Of a DNA stretch of 64,000 nt, positions 10,574 through 19,720 are shown piece after piece. Position 1 is the first letter of the stretch; each line of letters begins with the position of its first letter. Below the pieces are notes generated by a model. That model was not told the origin of the DNA and did not search any database. It saw nothing but the letters and a program-made list of their open reading frames with translations. The DNA lies in the IMG/VR virus record IMGVR_UViG_3300030202_002737, positions 48,280 to 112,279 of that record. One strand, given 5' to 3'. Position numbers and translations under genes: made by a program. This DNA is from a virus.

Positions 10574-11236
10574 ATGCCAGATAACAAAGATAAGACTCCA
10601 CCGAAAGGTAATGTAAGATTTTCAATTTCATTATCGGAAGAACAAAAATTAGCAAAAGCTGAAATATTAATGCATCCATATAATTTTATTATAGGTAAAG
10701 CAGGAAGTGGCAAAACATTGTTAGCAGTTCAAGTTGCATTGGATATGTTTTTCAAAAGGAGTGTTAATCAAATCATTATTACCAGACCAACTGTATCAAA
10801 TGAAGATAATGGGTATTTACCAGGCTCATTAACTGAAAAAATGGAGCCATGGTTAGTTCCAATTCGGTCTAATATGAGAAAGGTATATAATAAACCTCAA
10901 ATATTAGAAAAAATGGAAAATGATGAAAATATTGAATTAGTATCATTATCTCATTTTAGAGGAAGAACTTTTGAAAATTCGTGTGTAATCATCGATGAAT
11001 TTCAAAATTTAACCAAACAACAGTTAGGAATGGTATTAGGTAGATTAGGTAAAGGATCCACAATGATATTAACAGGAGACCCGCAACAAATTGATTTAAA
11101 ATTTAGTAATGATTCGGCAATACATGATGTACCTAAAGTTAAAGGATCTAATTTTGTTCATGCTGTTACTTTAAAAGACAACCATAGACATTCTGCATTA
11201 AATGAAGTATTACGATTATTACAATCTTACTCATAA
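10574..11236 (+). CDS. phoH: PhoH-like ATPase
   Basis: The 220-residue P-loop ATPase has Walker A GKAGSGKT at residues 41-48, ITRPTVSNED, Walker B VIIDEFQN, and LTGDPQQID, the order seen in PhoH proteins. PhoH is common in large phages. It has been linked to RNA metabolism and phosphate stress, but its phage role is unsettled. Confidence 0.88.
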   Translation: MPDNKDKTPPKGNVRFSISLSEEQKLAKAEILMHPYNFIIGKAGSGKTLLAVQVALDMFFKRSVNQIIITRPTVSNEDNGYLPGSLTEKMEPWLVPIRSNMRKVYNKPQILEKMENDENIELVSLSHFRGRTFENSCVIIDEFQNLTKQQLGMVLGRLGKGSTMILTGDPQQIDLKFSNDSAIHDVPKVKGSNFVHAVTLKDNHRHSALNEVLRLLQSYS

Positions 11237-11238
11237 AC

Positions 11239-11267
11239 TTGGATAATTTAAAATTATTTCTTATTAT
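11239..11267 (+). promoter_or_regulatory. Promoter TTGGAT-17-TATTAT before the UV endonuclease gene
   Basis: TTGGAT 11239-11244, 17 bp, TATTAT 11262-11267, with the common TTTCT just before the -10. The ATG follows 10 bp later. Confidence 0.7.
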
Positions 11268-11277
11268 ATAATAAAAT

Positions 11278-12312
11278 ATGATTAGATATGGCTATGCGTG
11301 CGTTAACGCAACACTAACGAATAGACCCAAGAAATTAGGCGGTAGAGTTACTACTTCCCGTACGGCTAGAAAAGCTTCTTGGTATCCTAATAATTTACAA
11401 CTTATTAGTGACAAAGCATTAGACAATGCAAAAGATTTACTCACTTATCTCAAATGGAATGAAGAGCATGGTATTACGTTATTTCGTGTAGGCTCTGAAT
11501 TATTTCCATGGCATGATCAATACGAATTACATGATCTTCCAGACTACGAAGAAATTGCTCAGCACTTATTCGCTGCAGGTGAATTTGCTAGGCAACATGG
11601 TCATAGATTAACTACACATCCTGGTCCGTTCCATGTATTAGGTTCCCCTAGACAAGATGTTGTAGAAAAAAGTATTATTGGCTTAGAACGACATTCTGAA
11701 ATGTTTGATCTTATGGGGTATGAGCCATCGTTTCATAACAAGATCAATATTCATGTAGCTGGTGCTTATGGTGATCGTGAAGCTACTGCTAAGCGGTGGA
11801 TCAAGACTTGGCAACGACTATCTGACTCCCTAAAAGCTAGATTAGTTTTAGAAAACGATGACAAGGCATCTATGTACAGCGTAAGGCATCTATACGACCT
11901 TATACACCAAGAAATTGGTATTCCTATTACATTTGACTATTGGCATCATACCTTCTGTACAGGCGATTTAACAGAACGTCAAGCATTCTTTATGGCAAAG
12001 TCTACCTGGGATAAACATGGTGTTACTCAATGTACTCATTACTCTGAGTCTAGACGACAAGAGCAAAAGTTATTGATAGAAAAAATGTTGAATCATAATA
12101 ATATACCATTATCAGAATTACACTTATGGCCGACCTTTGAAAAAGAATACAAAATATTTAGCAAGATCAAAGAGCCTGCTCATGCAGATTATATTGTGAA
12201 TACTCCTAATACTTATAACGTTGAAAATCTAGACATCGTTGTAGAAGCTAAAGCAAAAGAGTTAGCTATTTTACCGGTATTGGAAAAACAAAAAAAATTA
12301 CTTATAATATAA
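11278..12312 (+). CDS. uvsE: UV-damage endonuclease (UvdE/UvsE)
   Basis: UVDE nicks DNA 5' of UV photoproducts, starting an alternative excision repair. The 344-residue TIM-barrel protein carries the conserved RYGYACVN start, ITLFRVGSELFPW, LTTHPGPFHVLGSP, INIHVAGAYGD, LVLENDD and ITFDYWHHTF, with the metal-binding His, Glu and Asp residues in place. Codon use is visibly less AT-biased than in its neighbours (for example CTC, CCG and CGT codons), which hints at recent transfer from a bacterium. Confidence 0.92.
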   Translation: MIRYGYACVNATLTNRPKKLGGRVTTSRTARKASWYPNNLQLISDKALDNAKDLLTYLKWNEEHGITLFRVGSELFPWHDQYELHDLPDYEEIAQHLFAAGEFARQHGHRLTTHPGPFHVLGSPRQDVVEKSIIGLERHSEMFDLMGYEPSFHNKINIHVAGAYGDREATAKRWIKTWQRLSDSLKARLVLENDDKASMYSVRHLYDLIHQEIGIPITFDYWHHTFCTGDLTERQAFFMAKSTWDKHGVTQCTHYSESRRQEQKLLIEKMLNHNNIPLSELHLWPTFEKEYKIFSKIKEPAHADYIVNTPNTYNVENLDIVVEAKAKELAILPVLEKQKKLLII

Positions 12313-12314
12313 AT

Positions 12315-12542
12315 ATGATAGAATTTTTAGGATGGTTTAGTACAGCATTAGTACTATTAGGTTACATATGTAATGCTCGACAGTTAACATATATTGCAAT
12401 GATTGCTTGGATTATAGGAGATACTGGATGGATAGTATATGATTTCTTTATTGATAACTTTAGTCATTTAGTATTAAGTTTTGTCATTATATCGATTAAT
12501 GTATATGGAATGTATAATATAAAAAAAGCGCAAAAGAAATAA
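12315..12542 (+). CDS. Small integral membrane protein, 75 aa
   Basis: Almost the whole protein is hydrophobic, with two or three membrane helices and a basic tail (NIKKAQKK). It somewhat resembles small PnuC/YgjV-like inner-membrane proteins, but the match is weak. It lies between uvsE and the polymerase gene with near-zero spacing. Confidence 0.65.
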   Translation: MIEFLGWFSTALVLLGYICNARQLTYIAMIAWIIGDTGWIVYDFFIDNFSHLVLSFVIISINVYGMYNIKKAQKK

Positions 12543-15062
12543 ATGTATCAGAATATAGCATATCATAAAAAAACAAGCACAATGCACGTATGGGATGACG
12601 AATTAGGTCATAAAACTTTTAAGTTTAAGCCATATGGGTATATTCCAGATCCGAGTGGAGAATATATATCATTAAATGGAACTAAGTTAGCAAAGACTCC
12701 AGGTAATCATAGAGATAATTCAGATGCATATGAATCTGACTTAAATGAAGAGGTTAGAACATTAATAGACTTATATTATGAATCTGATTTAGTCTCGACT
12801 GGCCATGCTGATTTCTTCTTTGATATTGAAACAGCAAAAGACGCAGATGGTTATTCTACTCCGCAAGATGTTAGAACCGAAATAACATCGATAGCATATT
12901 ATGACAAAGTTGGTAAAGATAGAAGAGTATTAGTATTAGACAAAGAAAATAGATTATCTGATGATATTATATATGGTGATAACTATACTGTTGAGGTATT
13001 TGACAATGAAGCTAACTTATTAATTAAATTTATTAACTATTTTTCAGAAATACAACCTACTGTTATAACTGGTTGGAATACTGATGGATATGATATTCCT
13101 TATCTTATTAATAGGATTAAAAAAGTGTTAGGTCCTAAGTCTGCAAATAAATTATCACCAGCTGGGATTGTAGAATGGAATAAGCATCGCGAAAAATATA
13201 AAATATTTGGCGTATCGAGTTTAGATTATATTAAATTATATAAGAACTTTACATATTCAGAACTTCCTAATTATAGATTAGACACTGTAGGTAAAACAGA
13301 ATTAGGCAAAGGTAAAATTGAATATGATGGCGACTTAGACGATTTATTTGTTTCAGATATTAACAAGTTTATAGAATATAATATGACGGATGTTGATCTT
13401 GTATATGAGTTAGATGAAAAATTACAATTAATTAACTTAGCAAGAACAATATGTCACAAAGGCCATGTTCCATATGAAGACGTTTATTATGCATCTAAAT
13501 ATCTAGACGGCGCCGCTATTGTAGATTTAAAAAGAAACGGGCTGGTAGCTCCAAATAAACAATTTAGATTTGTTGAAGACGAAGAGCAGAATAAATTAGC
13601 AGGCGCATATGTTATGCCTCCAATTCCAGGATTATATAAATGGATATATGATTTAGATTTAACTTCTCTGTATCCTTCAATTATTATGAGTCTTAATATA
13701 TCTCCAGAAACAAAAATAGGCGTTATTCCAAATTGGAAACAAGAATCATTATTAAGTAAAGAAGCTGTTAGTGTACAATGTAATGGCCAAACTATACCAG
13801 ATATTAAACAATGGTTAATTGATAATAAATTTACTGTTGCAAGTAACGGAGTAGTATATGATACAAGAAGTAAAGGATTCTTACCAAAGATATTAGAGAA
13901 ATGGTTTGACGAACGTGTTAAATTTAAGAATGAGCGAGATAATCATGAAGTTGGTAGTGATAAGTATAAATTTTATGATGCAATGCAATTAACACAAAAA
14001 GTATTGTTAAATTCATTTTATGGAGTATTAGGATTAAAGACATTTAGATTTCATGACTTAGACAATGCAGGAGCTATTACAGCAACTGGCCAAAGTGTTA
14101 TTAAATTTTCAGCAAAAGTTATTAATAAATATTATGAAAAGGAAGTTGGCAAAGATTATTTTATTAACGCTAATGGCAACAAAGCCGAATTTTCATTTTA
14201 TACGGATACAGATTCAACATTTGTATCTAGTTTACCTCTTATAGAAAAAAGATATCCCGGATTTGATGAATCAGATGAAAAGTTTATGATTGAAAAAACA
14301 AATGACATTGCGTCTGAGATACAAGCTCATGTTAACAAAATGTATGATCAATATGCAGTTCACTTTCATAATACATTTGATCATCGATGGCAAATTAAAC
14401 AAGAATATGTTGCTAAATCTGGTCTATGGATAGCAAAAAAGAGATATGCTCAATGGGTAATCTTTAAAGAAGGAAAACCCACAGATAAAATGGATATTAA
14501 AGGTCTAGACGTAGTAAGATCATCTTTCCCTACAGAGTTTAAAACTATAATGAAAGAAACATTATGGTATGTACTCAAAGAAAAGTCAAAAAATGACACA
14601 ACTAATTTAATAATGGATTTTAAAGACAAAATACAAGATTCTCCAATATTAGATGTTATGAAGAATACAGGTGTTAAAAATGTCACAAAGTATACAAAAG
14701 GTAGAAAGCCATTATCTGGATATCTGTCTGGAACTCCGATTCATGTTAAATCTGCAATTAATTACAATGATATGTTAAAACATTTAGGTATTAATAGAAG
14801 AAGTAAAGTAATTCCTGAAATTCAGAATGGAGATAAAATTAAATGGGCATATCTTAAAACAAACGCTATGGGGTTTGATTCTATTGCCCTTCGTGGTTAT
14901 GATGATCCAAGAGAATTAACAGAATTTGTAGAAAAATATATTGATAGGAATAAGATATTTGATAGAGAGATTCGTGGCAAATTAGATGATTTTTATGCAT
15001 CTATGAATTGGGATAAACTTCCTGAAAATAATAATATGAATAAATTCTTTTCATTTGGATAA
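12543..15062 (+). CDS. DNA polymerase, family B (T4 gp43-like)
   Basis: The 839-residue replicative polymerase has a proofreading domain with Exo I FFFDIETAKD and Exo II TGWNTDGYDIPYLI. The polymerase motifs are A (YDLDLTSLYPSIIMS), B (LLNSFYGVLG) and C (FYTDTDST at about residues 552-559), followed by KKRYAQWV. The length fits phage family B enzymes. It works with the clamp and loader genes at 19-22 kb. Confidence 0.95.
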   Translation: MYQNIAYHKKTSTMHVWDDELGHKTFKFKPYGYIPDPSGEYISLNGTKLAKTPGNHRDNSDAYESDLNEEVRTLIDLYYESDLVSTGHADFFFDIETAKDADGYSTPQDVRTEITSIAYYDKVGKDRRVLVLDKENRLSDDIIYGDNYTVEVFDNEANLLIKFINYFSEIQPTVITGWNTDGYDIPYLINRIKKVLGPKSANKLSPAGIVEWNKHREKYKIFGVSSLDYIKLYKNFTYSELPNYRLDTVGKTELGKGKIEYDGDLDDLFVSDINKFIEYNMTDVDLVYELDEKLQLINLARTICHKGHVPYEDVYYASKYLDGAAIVDLKRNGLVAPNKQFRFVEDEEQNKLAGAYVMPPIPGLYKWIYDLDLTSLYPSIIMSLNISPETKIGVIPNWKQESLLSKEAVSVQCNGQTIPDIKQWLIDNKFTVASNGVVYDTRSKGFLPKILEKWFDERVKFKNERDNHEVGSDKYKFYDAMQLTQKVLLNSFYGVLGLKTFRFHDLDNAGAITATGQSVIKFSAKVINKYYEKEVGKDYFINANGNKAEFSFYTDTDSTFVSSLPLIEKRYPGFDESDEKFMIEKTNDIASEIQAHVNKMYDQYAVHFHNTFDHRWQIKQEYVAKSGLWIAKKRYAQWVIFKEGKPTDKMDIKGLDVVRSSFPTEFKTIMKETLWYVLKEKSKNDTTNLIMDFKDKIQDSPILDVMKNTGVKNVTKYTKGRKPLSGYLSGTPIHVKSAINYNDMLKHLGINRRSKVIPEIQNGDKIKWAYLKTNAMGFDSIALRGYDDPRELTEFVEKYIDRNKIFDREIRGKLDDFYASMNWDKLPENNNMNKFFSFG

Positions 15063-15083
15063 TTCAATAAAATTAATTATAAT
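15055..15083 (+). promoter_or_regulatory. Promoter TTGGAT-17-TATAAT after the polymerase gene
   Basis: TTGGAT 15055-15060 overlaps the last polymerase codons; TATAAT 15078-15083. The ATG at 15095 follows 11 bp later. Confidence 0.7.
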
Positions 15084-15094
15084 ATAGAAAAAAT

Positions 15095-15547
15095 ATGTAC
15101 GGTAAACATCAATGGAAAGGGAGAGAAGTAGAAGGTCGATATTCAGATCTTATGACTTTCTTCGTAAGAGATTTAAATCATAATATGCGAAGCACTTATG
15201 GTTTAGAAGTAAAATCTATAATATCATATCCTCATTATTATTTTACAATTGAATTTATGAAAAAGTCTATGAAGGACGAAAAATATCTAGAAACAATTAG
15301 AGGTATTTTAAATGAATCTAAAAGTGCTGTTACTATAGAAGCTACTAAAGACACATTAGATACAATTAAGCCGGATCTATTTAATAGATGTCATATTATT
15401 TATAGAATCAGTGATCCTTATTTAGAAATGCTTAAAGACACTGACACATTATCAATTGACGCAGGCTGGTATAGAGTTCATCAAGTAACTAAATGCAATA
15501 TGATGGAAATAAGTCCAGATAACTATAAATTTGACGAAGAAATTTAA
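15095..15547 (+). CDS. Hypothetical protein, 150 aa
   Basis: Not recognised. A soluble mixed alpha/beta protein with aromatic-rich YPHYYFTIEF and a central helical part. It heads the operon that contains the second PTPS-like gene, the DpdA-like gene and the clamp. Stop and start overlap with the next gene (TAATG). Confidence 0.7.
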   Translation: MYGKHQWKGREVEGRYSDLMTFFVRDLNHNMRSTYGLEVKSIISYPHYYFTIEFMKKSMKDEKYLETIRGILNESKSAVTIEATKDTLDTIKPDLFNRCHIIYRISDPYLEMLKDTDTLSIDAGWYRVHQVTKCNMMEISPDNYKFDEEI

Positions 15548-16065
15548 TGAGTAAATGCCCATATACAAACTTTAAAACTCGGGTGTTAGATTATATTAAT
15601 ATACTAAGAACTCCTAGGGAAGAATATGGTAATATGCCTCCTTGTCCATTTGTTGGAGGAGAACTAGATAAAAATAAATTATTAATAGAAAAATTTGATC
15701 CAATTCAAAATACATTAATAGAAATGGTAGAAAGCTTCGAAAATACAGATTACGATAGTGCATTATTTGTACAAGTTTCTGATATTGAGTTAAAACAAAA
15801 AGATACAGCTGGTTATCAAGATTTTATTAATAAAACTTTGCGTGAAAATGGATATAAACATTTAAAGTGTATTTGTTTCAATCCAAATGATAAATTAAAT
15901 ATAAATGGATTTAATGCAAGAAGTTTAGCACCATATTTTTTAATTAATATAGCTAAAGCATCTGTTTTAAATGAAGCACATGATAATTTAATGAAAACAA
16001 GTTATTATAATAATATGAATGAAAAATATTTAAAATATTTACATGTTAATAAAGAAAAAATATGA
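15547..16065 (+). CDS. Hypothetical protein with PCPF motif, 172 aa
   Basis: Not identified. It has an early NMPPCPFV segment and an alpha/beta body (DYDSALFVQVSD, HLKCICFNPND). A PCPF motif near the N-terminus recalls DUF1415-like proteins, but the match is not convincing. It overlaps the next gene by four bases (ATGA). Confidence 0.65.
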   Translation: MSKCPYTNFKTRVLDYINILRTPREEYGNMPPCPFVGGELDKNKLLIEKFDPIQNTLIEMVESFENTDYDSALFVQVSDIELKQKDTAGYQDFINKTLRENGYKHLKCICFNPNDKLNINGFNARSLAPYFLINIAKASVLNEAHDNLMKTSYYNNMNEKYLKYLHVNKEKI

Positions 16066-16403
16066 AATATTCAGTAGTAGTATCATTTAGCTTAGAAGGG
16101 TTCCATTGTTGGCCAGAAGCTAAAGAAATATTTCCAGAAGTAGGATTTTTATCCGATAGTCATAGGCATATGTTCGGATTTCGTTGTTATGCAAAAGTAA
16201 CACATACAGATAGAGATGAAGAATTTATCTTAATGCAAAGAAAATTAAAAAAACAATTGAGAACTAACTTTGATGGAAATATATTACAATTTGGTAGAAT
16301 GAGTTGTGAAGATATAGGCGAATGGTTATTAGAACAAAATGATAATCTATATAAAGTAGAGGTTTGGGAAGATTGGGAAAATGGAGCAATAATAGAAAGA
16401 TGA
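16062..16403 (+). CDS. Second, divergent PTPS/QueD-fold protein; possible CDG decarboxylase
   Basis: The 113-residue protein has a QueD-like plan. EGFHCWPEA supplies the first His, and SDSHRHMFGFRCYAKV supplies an HxH pair followed by the usual beta strand. SCEDIGEWLLE and KVEVWEDWENGA resemble the TAENLA and ET regions near the end of PTPS proteins. Unlike QueD, it has no catalytic Cys before the HxH pair. A zinc-binding PTPS fold without the QueD nucleophile, in an operon with the DpdA-like gene, suggests another step on the 7-deazaguanine. DpdL (7-carboxy-7-deazaguanine decarboxylase) is one candidate. The fold call is moderate and the reaction is speculative. Confidence 0.6.
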   Translation: MKYSVVVSFSLEGFHCWPEAKEIFPEVGFLSDSHRHMFGFRCYAKVTHTDRDEEFILMQRKLKKQLRTNFDGNILQFGRMSCEDIGEWLLEQNDNLYKVEVWEDWENGAIIER

Positions 16404-17566
16404 AAAAAGTATTTTATTTTGGACTAGAGCCTTTAAAGGCAAGATATACATATCAGTTATCAAAAGAATGGATGCCGGCAACGTTCGAGCCATATTCAGA
16501 TAAAGTAGAATTTATTGATGTTGAAGGAGAATTTGATCCTGATCAGCAAATAAAGGTAGGAGCTGTATTAGATGCAGTCGGTAGAGGTAAGTTTGCTATG
16601 AGTCAATGTAGCAATTTTCTTGATATGTTAAATAAAGACGAAGTTAATAATGGCGATGTAATATTTTTACAAGATTATTGGCATCCGGGTATTGAATCAA
16701 TATTATATGCATTAGATTTATATGGAATAAAGGTAGATATATATGCAATGCTACATGCTCAAAGTGTAGATGAATATGATTTTACATATCCAATGAGAAG
16801 TTGGATGCGAGGCTTTGAATTAGGATTAGATAAAAGAATGACCGGTATCTTTGTAGGTTCGACAATTCATAAAGATCAATTGCGTGAAGCAGGATTTGAA
16901 TCTCCTATACATGTTGTGTCATTGCCATTGCATTTAGAAATGACTCTTGATAAATATCCAGAATATGATAAAGAAGCAAAAAAGAAATCAATAGTTGTAT
17001 ATTCTAGTAGATTAGATAAAGAAAAAAATCCGTTTTTCATGATGGCTGTTGCTAAACAATATTTAACAGAGTTTCCTGGTGCAGAATGGCACGTAACAAC
17101 ATCTGGTAAAGAGTTCAAGTCAATGTTACCTGGAGTAATAGATGCATTGTATAAATTAGCAGATGAGATGCCTAATTTTAAATTATTAAAGAATTTGACT
17201 AAACAAGAATATTATAAAGAATTAGCAGAAGCAAAAATACAATTTAATTCATCATTACAAGATTATGTATCATGGACTGTATTAGAGTCGACTGCATTTG
17301 GTTGTGATATGGTATTTCCAAATTTTAGATCATTTCCAGAATTTATACCAGCAGATAAATTATATACACCATTTAACGTAGGATCTGCAGTTATTAGATT
17401 GCATGAAGTAATGCAAATAAAACAACCAAATTACAATATAGCATATCTAGCAGATTTAGGTAGGCAGATGGAAGGATATATTGTATCAAATGGAATAGAC
17501 CAAGAAATTAATATTTGGCATGAAGCTGAATATTGTAAACATTTATTAAATAAAAACGAGGAATAA
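16400..17566 (+). CDS. Glycosyltransferase, GT-B fold (group 1-like)
   Basis: The 388-residue protein ends in a GT4-like domain: IVVYSSRLDKEKNPF, then EWHVTTSG, LLKNLTKQEYYKEL and SSLQDYVSWTVLESTAFGCDMVFPN, which is the donor-binding E-x7-E region. The start at 16400 overlaps the upstream stop by ATGA. It lies inside the DNA-modification operon rather than in the sugar island, so the acceptor could be modified DNA. That is only a guess from position. Confidence 0.78.
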   Translation: MKKVFYFGLEPLKARYTYQLSKEWMPATFEPYSDKVEFIDVEGEFDPDQQIKVGAVLDAVGRGKFAMSQCSNFLDMLNKDEVNNGDVIFLQDYWHPGIESILYALDLYGIKVDIYAMLHAQSVDEYDFTYPMRSWMRGFELGLDKRMTGIFVGSTIHKDQLREAGFESPIHVVSLPLHLEMTLDKYPEYDKEAKKKSIVVYSSRLDKEKNPFFMMAVAKQYLTEFPGAEWHVTTSGKEFKSMLPGVIDALYKLADEMPNFKLLKNLTKQEYYKELAEAKIQFNSSLQDYVSWTVLESTAFGCDMVFPNFRSFPEFIPADKLYTPFNVGSAVIRLHEVMQIKQPNYNIAYLADLGRQMEGYIVSNGIDQEINIWHEAEYCKHLLNKNEE

Positions 17567-17568
17567 AC

Positions 17569-17748
17569 ATGAAAATTGATGTACAAGGAATACAAGAAAT
17601 AAAGTCGACTATAGAGACTCCATTTCAAGCTCTAGCAGAGCAACTAGATAAAAAAGGATGTTTAGATAAACAAACTACTGAAATAGTAACGTTTATATTT
17701 GAACAATTTTCAAAATTAGGCGAAAAGCCATGGGAGATAGTAGATTAA
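17569..17748 (+). CDS. Hypothetical protein, 59 aa
   Basis: A short acidic helical protein that ends in KPWEIVD. It has an upstream AGGAA site, and its stop overlaps the start of the DpdA-like gene (TAATG), so it is a likely member of the same operon. Function unknown. Confidence 0.6.
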   Translation: MKIDVQGIQEIKSTIETPFQALAEQLDKKGCLDKQTTEIVTFIFEQFSKLGEKPWEIVD

Positions 17749-18998
17749 TGGATAAGAATTTTATATATTATCCGTCATTATCGGCTGGGAGTATGGTATC
17801 TGCATTCAAGAAAAATACAAAATTTGAAGATGGAACTACAACTAGATTCTTTTCAAAAGAGTATCCAGAAGAATGGAGACATCCATATTTCTTAATCACC
17901 GCAGGACACCATTTCAAAAAAATGGACTTTCGGGATCAGATGGGGTTAGATGACGAGGTATTAGTATTTGGAGATTCAGGAGGATTCCAAATAGCAACTG
18001 GAGCTTTAAAATGGGATAGTACAATTCGTGAGCGTATATTTGAATGGTTAGAACATAACTCAGACGTAGCAGCAAATTTAGATATTCCACCTAGAGCAAA
18101 ATACGAAAACCGATTCGCAGAATCAATGGATATAAGTTTTGATAACTTTAAATATTTTGAATCTAAACAAACAGGTAAAACAGACTTCTTAAATGTTATT
18201 CAAGGTACATATCATGAAGAATATGCACAATGGTATCATAAATTTAAAGATTTTGCATTTAATGGATGGTGTATTGGAGGCCCTAAGAAATTAGTAGACT
18301 TTATGTATGTTATAGCATTAATGCTTAAAGAGAGAGAATTTGAAAAGAAACATATAAAGTATATACACTTATTAGGTATATCAAAAATATCAGACTTCTT
18401 TATATTAGCAACATTACAAAAGCTAGTTAATAAGTTAACTGATGATAGAGTATTGTTTTCAACAGATTCTAGCTCTCCAGGACAATATCCTGTATTTGGA
18501 ACATATCTTCATTCTGGTAATTATAAAACTCAAACATTTACTGAGTTATATTTTCCGAAGAATAATGAGTATAGAAGAAAAAAACATGCAAATATGGCAA
18601 ACCCTGTAGTTAATATTGATACATCGAGACATGTACCATGTAGTATAGATTGTCCAGCTTGTAAAGACTTTACATATGATTACTTAGGTGGACAAACAGC
18701 AGCCGGATTAGATAGATATAGTCAAGAAGGAATGCCAAGAATGGTTATACATAATACTCATTTATATGTAAATATTGCTAAAGATGTTAGCAAACTAGTA
18801 AATAATCATGTTGAATTGTTAGAAACAGCAATTCCAAAGGACTTATATGATGTTATATTATCATTGCATGCAATGTTTGAAGATCCTGATAATGCAATGA
18901 ATGTTTATGCAACATACAAGAAAACATATAAGAAATTTGGTGGTGATAGTATATCAACTACTGATGCAAATCAATTTAATAAGTTTTTTAAAATATAA
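17748..18998 (+). CDS. dpdA: DpdA-like DNA-guanine transglycosylase (TGT fold)
   Basis: The 416-residue TIM-barrel protein resembles tRNA-guanine transglycosylases. It has FGDSGGFQIATGALKW with the family DSGGFQ motif, LNVIQGTYHEEY, GWCIGGPK, LFSTDSSSP for the second Asp region, and a cysteine cluster CSIDCPAC for the structural zinc. In phages with FolE/QueD/QueE genes, such proteins (DpdA) exchange guanine in DNA for a 7-deazaguanine, protecting it from restriction. The gene has a TAATG overlap with the small gene upstream. No tRNA queuosine genes are nearby, which supports a DNA substrate. Confidence 0.85.
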   Translation: MDKNFIYYPSLSAGSMVSAFKKNTKFEDGTTTRFFSKEYPEEWRHPYFLITAGHHFKKMDFRDQMGLDDEVLVFGDSGGFQIATGALKWDSTIRERIFEWLEHNSDVAANLDIPPRAKYENRFAESMDISFDNFKYFESKQTGKTDFLNVIQGTYHEEYAQWYHKFKDFAFNGWCIGGPKKLVDFMYVIALMLKEREFEKKHIKYIHLLGISKISDFFILATLQKLVNKLTDDRVLFSTDSSSPGQYPVFGTYLHSGNYKTQTFTELYFPKNNEYRRKKHANMANPVVNIDTSRHVPCSIDCPACKDFTYDYLGGQTAAGLDRYSQEGMPRMVIHNTHLYVNIAKDVSKLVNNHVELLETAIPKDLYDVILSLHAMFEDPDNAMNVYATYKKTYKKFGGDSISTTDANQFNKFFKI

Positions 18999-19010
18999 AA
19001 AGGTAGAAAA

Positions 19011-19718
19011 ATGGAAAAAAGTAAATTACAATCATTTATAAACAGATATTACTTAGCAGGCAACTGTGAAGCTGTAACTGTTAAAGCAAATGGCGAATCT
19101 GTTAATTGTGAATTAATAGATGTAGATCAAACCGTAGTAGGTAAAGTTAAATGGAAAACAGATCCATTTATGTCAGGAGAATTAGGTATTAATCATACTG
19201 GTGCGTTAACTAAAATGTTATCTGCAGTAGGCGAGAAAATTGACATTGAAGTTAATGATGCACAAGGCAAGAATTATGCAATGAAGATAAAAGAAGGAAG
19301 CACAACAATGACTTTTATGTTAGCTGATACTTCTGTTATACCTGCAGTCCCATCAATTAATGCAGAACCTGAATATGAGGTTACAATTGATATTGACGAA
19401 CTATTTGTTAATAAATTTATTAAAGCTAAAAATGCATTACCAGACGCAAAGAATTTTGCAGTACAAGTTCAAAATGGTAAAATTAAATTTATTATTAATT
19501 ATACAACTATTAATTCAGACAATGTTACCTTTGAAATAGGCGGTACAGCGAATGATTTAGATCCAATTTGTTTTTCAGCTGATAAGCTAAAGGAAGTATT
19601 AACTGCAAACAAAGGCGATAAAGGTATAATGCATATATCATCAAATGGATTAGCAAGAATAGATTTTACTGGTACTGACTTTGATTCAAATTATTGGTTA
19701 GTTCAATTACAAAATTAA
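19011..19718 (+). CDS. DNA polymerase sliding clamp (T4 gp45-like)
   Basis: The 235-residue protein has the two-domain PCNA/gp45 pattern of repeated strands and the order and size of phage clamps (for example LQSFINRYYLAG near the start, then KNALPDAKNFAVQVQNGKI). It would tether the polymerase to DNA and, in T4-type phages, also activates late transcription. The clamp-loader genes follow. An AAAGG site precedes the start. Confidence 0.85.
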   Translation: MEKSKLQSFINRYYLAGNCEAVTVKANGESVNCELIDVDQTVVGKVKWKTDPFMSGELGINHTGALTKMLSAVGEKIDIEVNDAQGKNYAMKIKEGSTTMTFMLADTSVIPAVPSINAEPEYEVTIDIDELFVNKFIKAKNALPDAKNFAVQVQNGKIKFIINYTTINSDNVTFEIGGTANDLDPICFSADKLKEVLTANKGDKGIMHISSNGLARIDFTGTDFDSNYWLVQLQN

Positions 19719-19720
19719 TT

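Noticed and set aside
15547-16065. DUF1415 assignment from the PCPF motif
   Set aside because: Only the short motif agrees; the rest of the sequence gives no further support.
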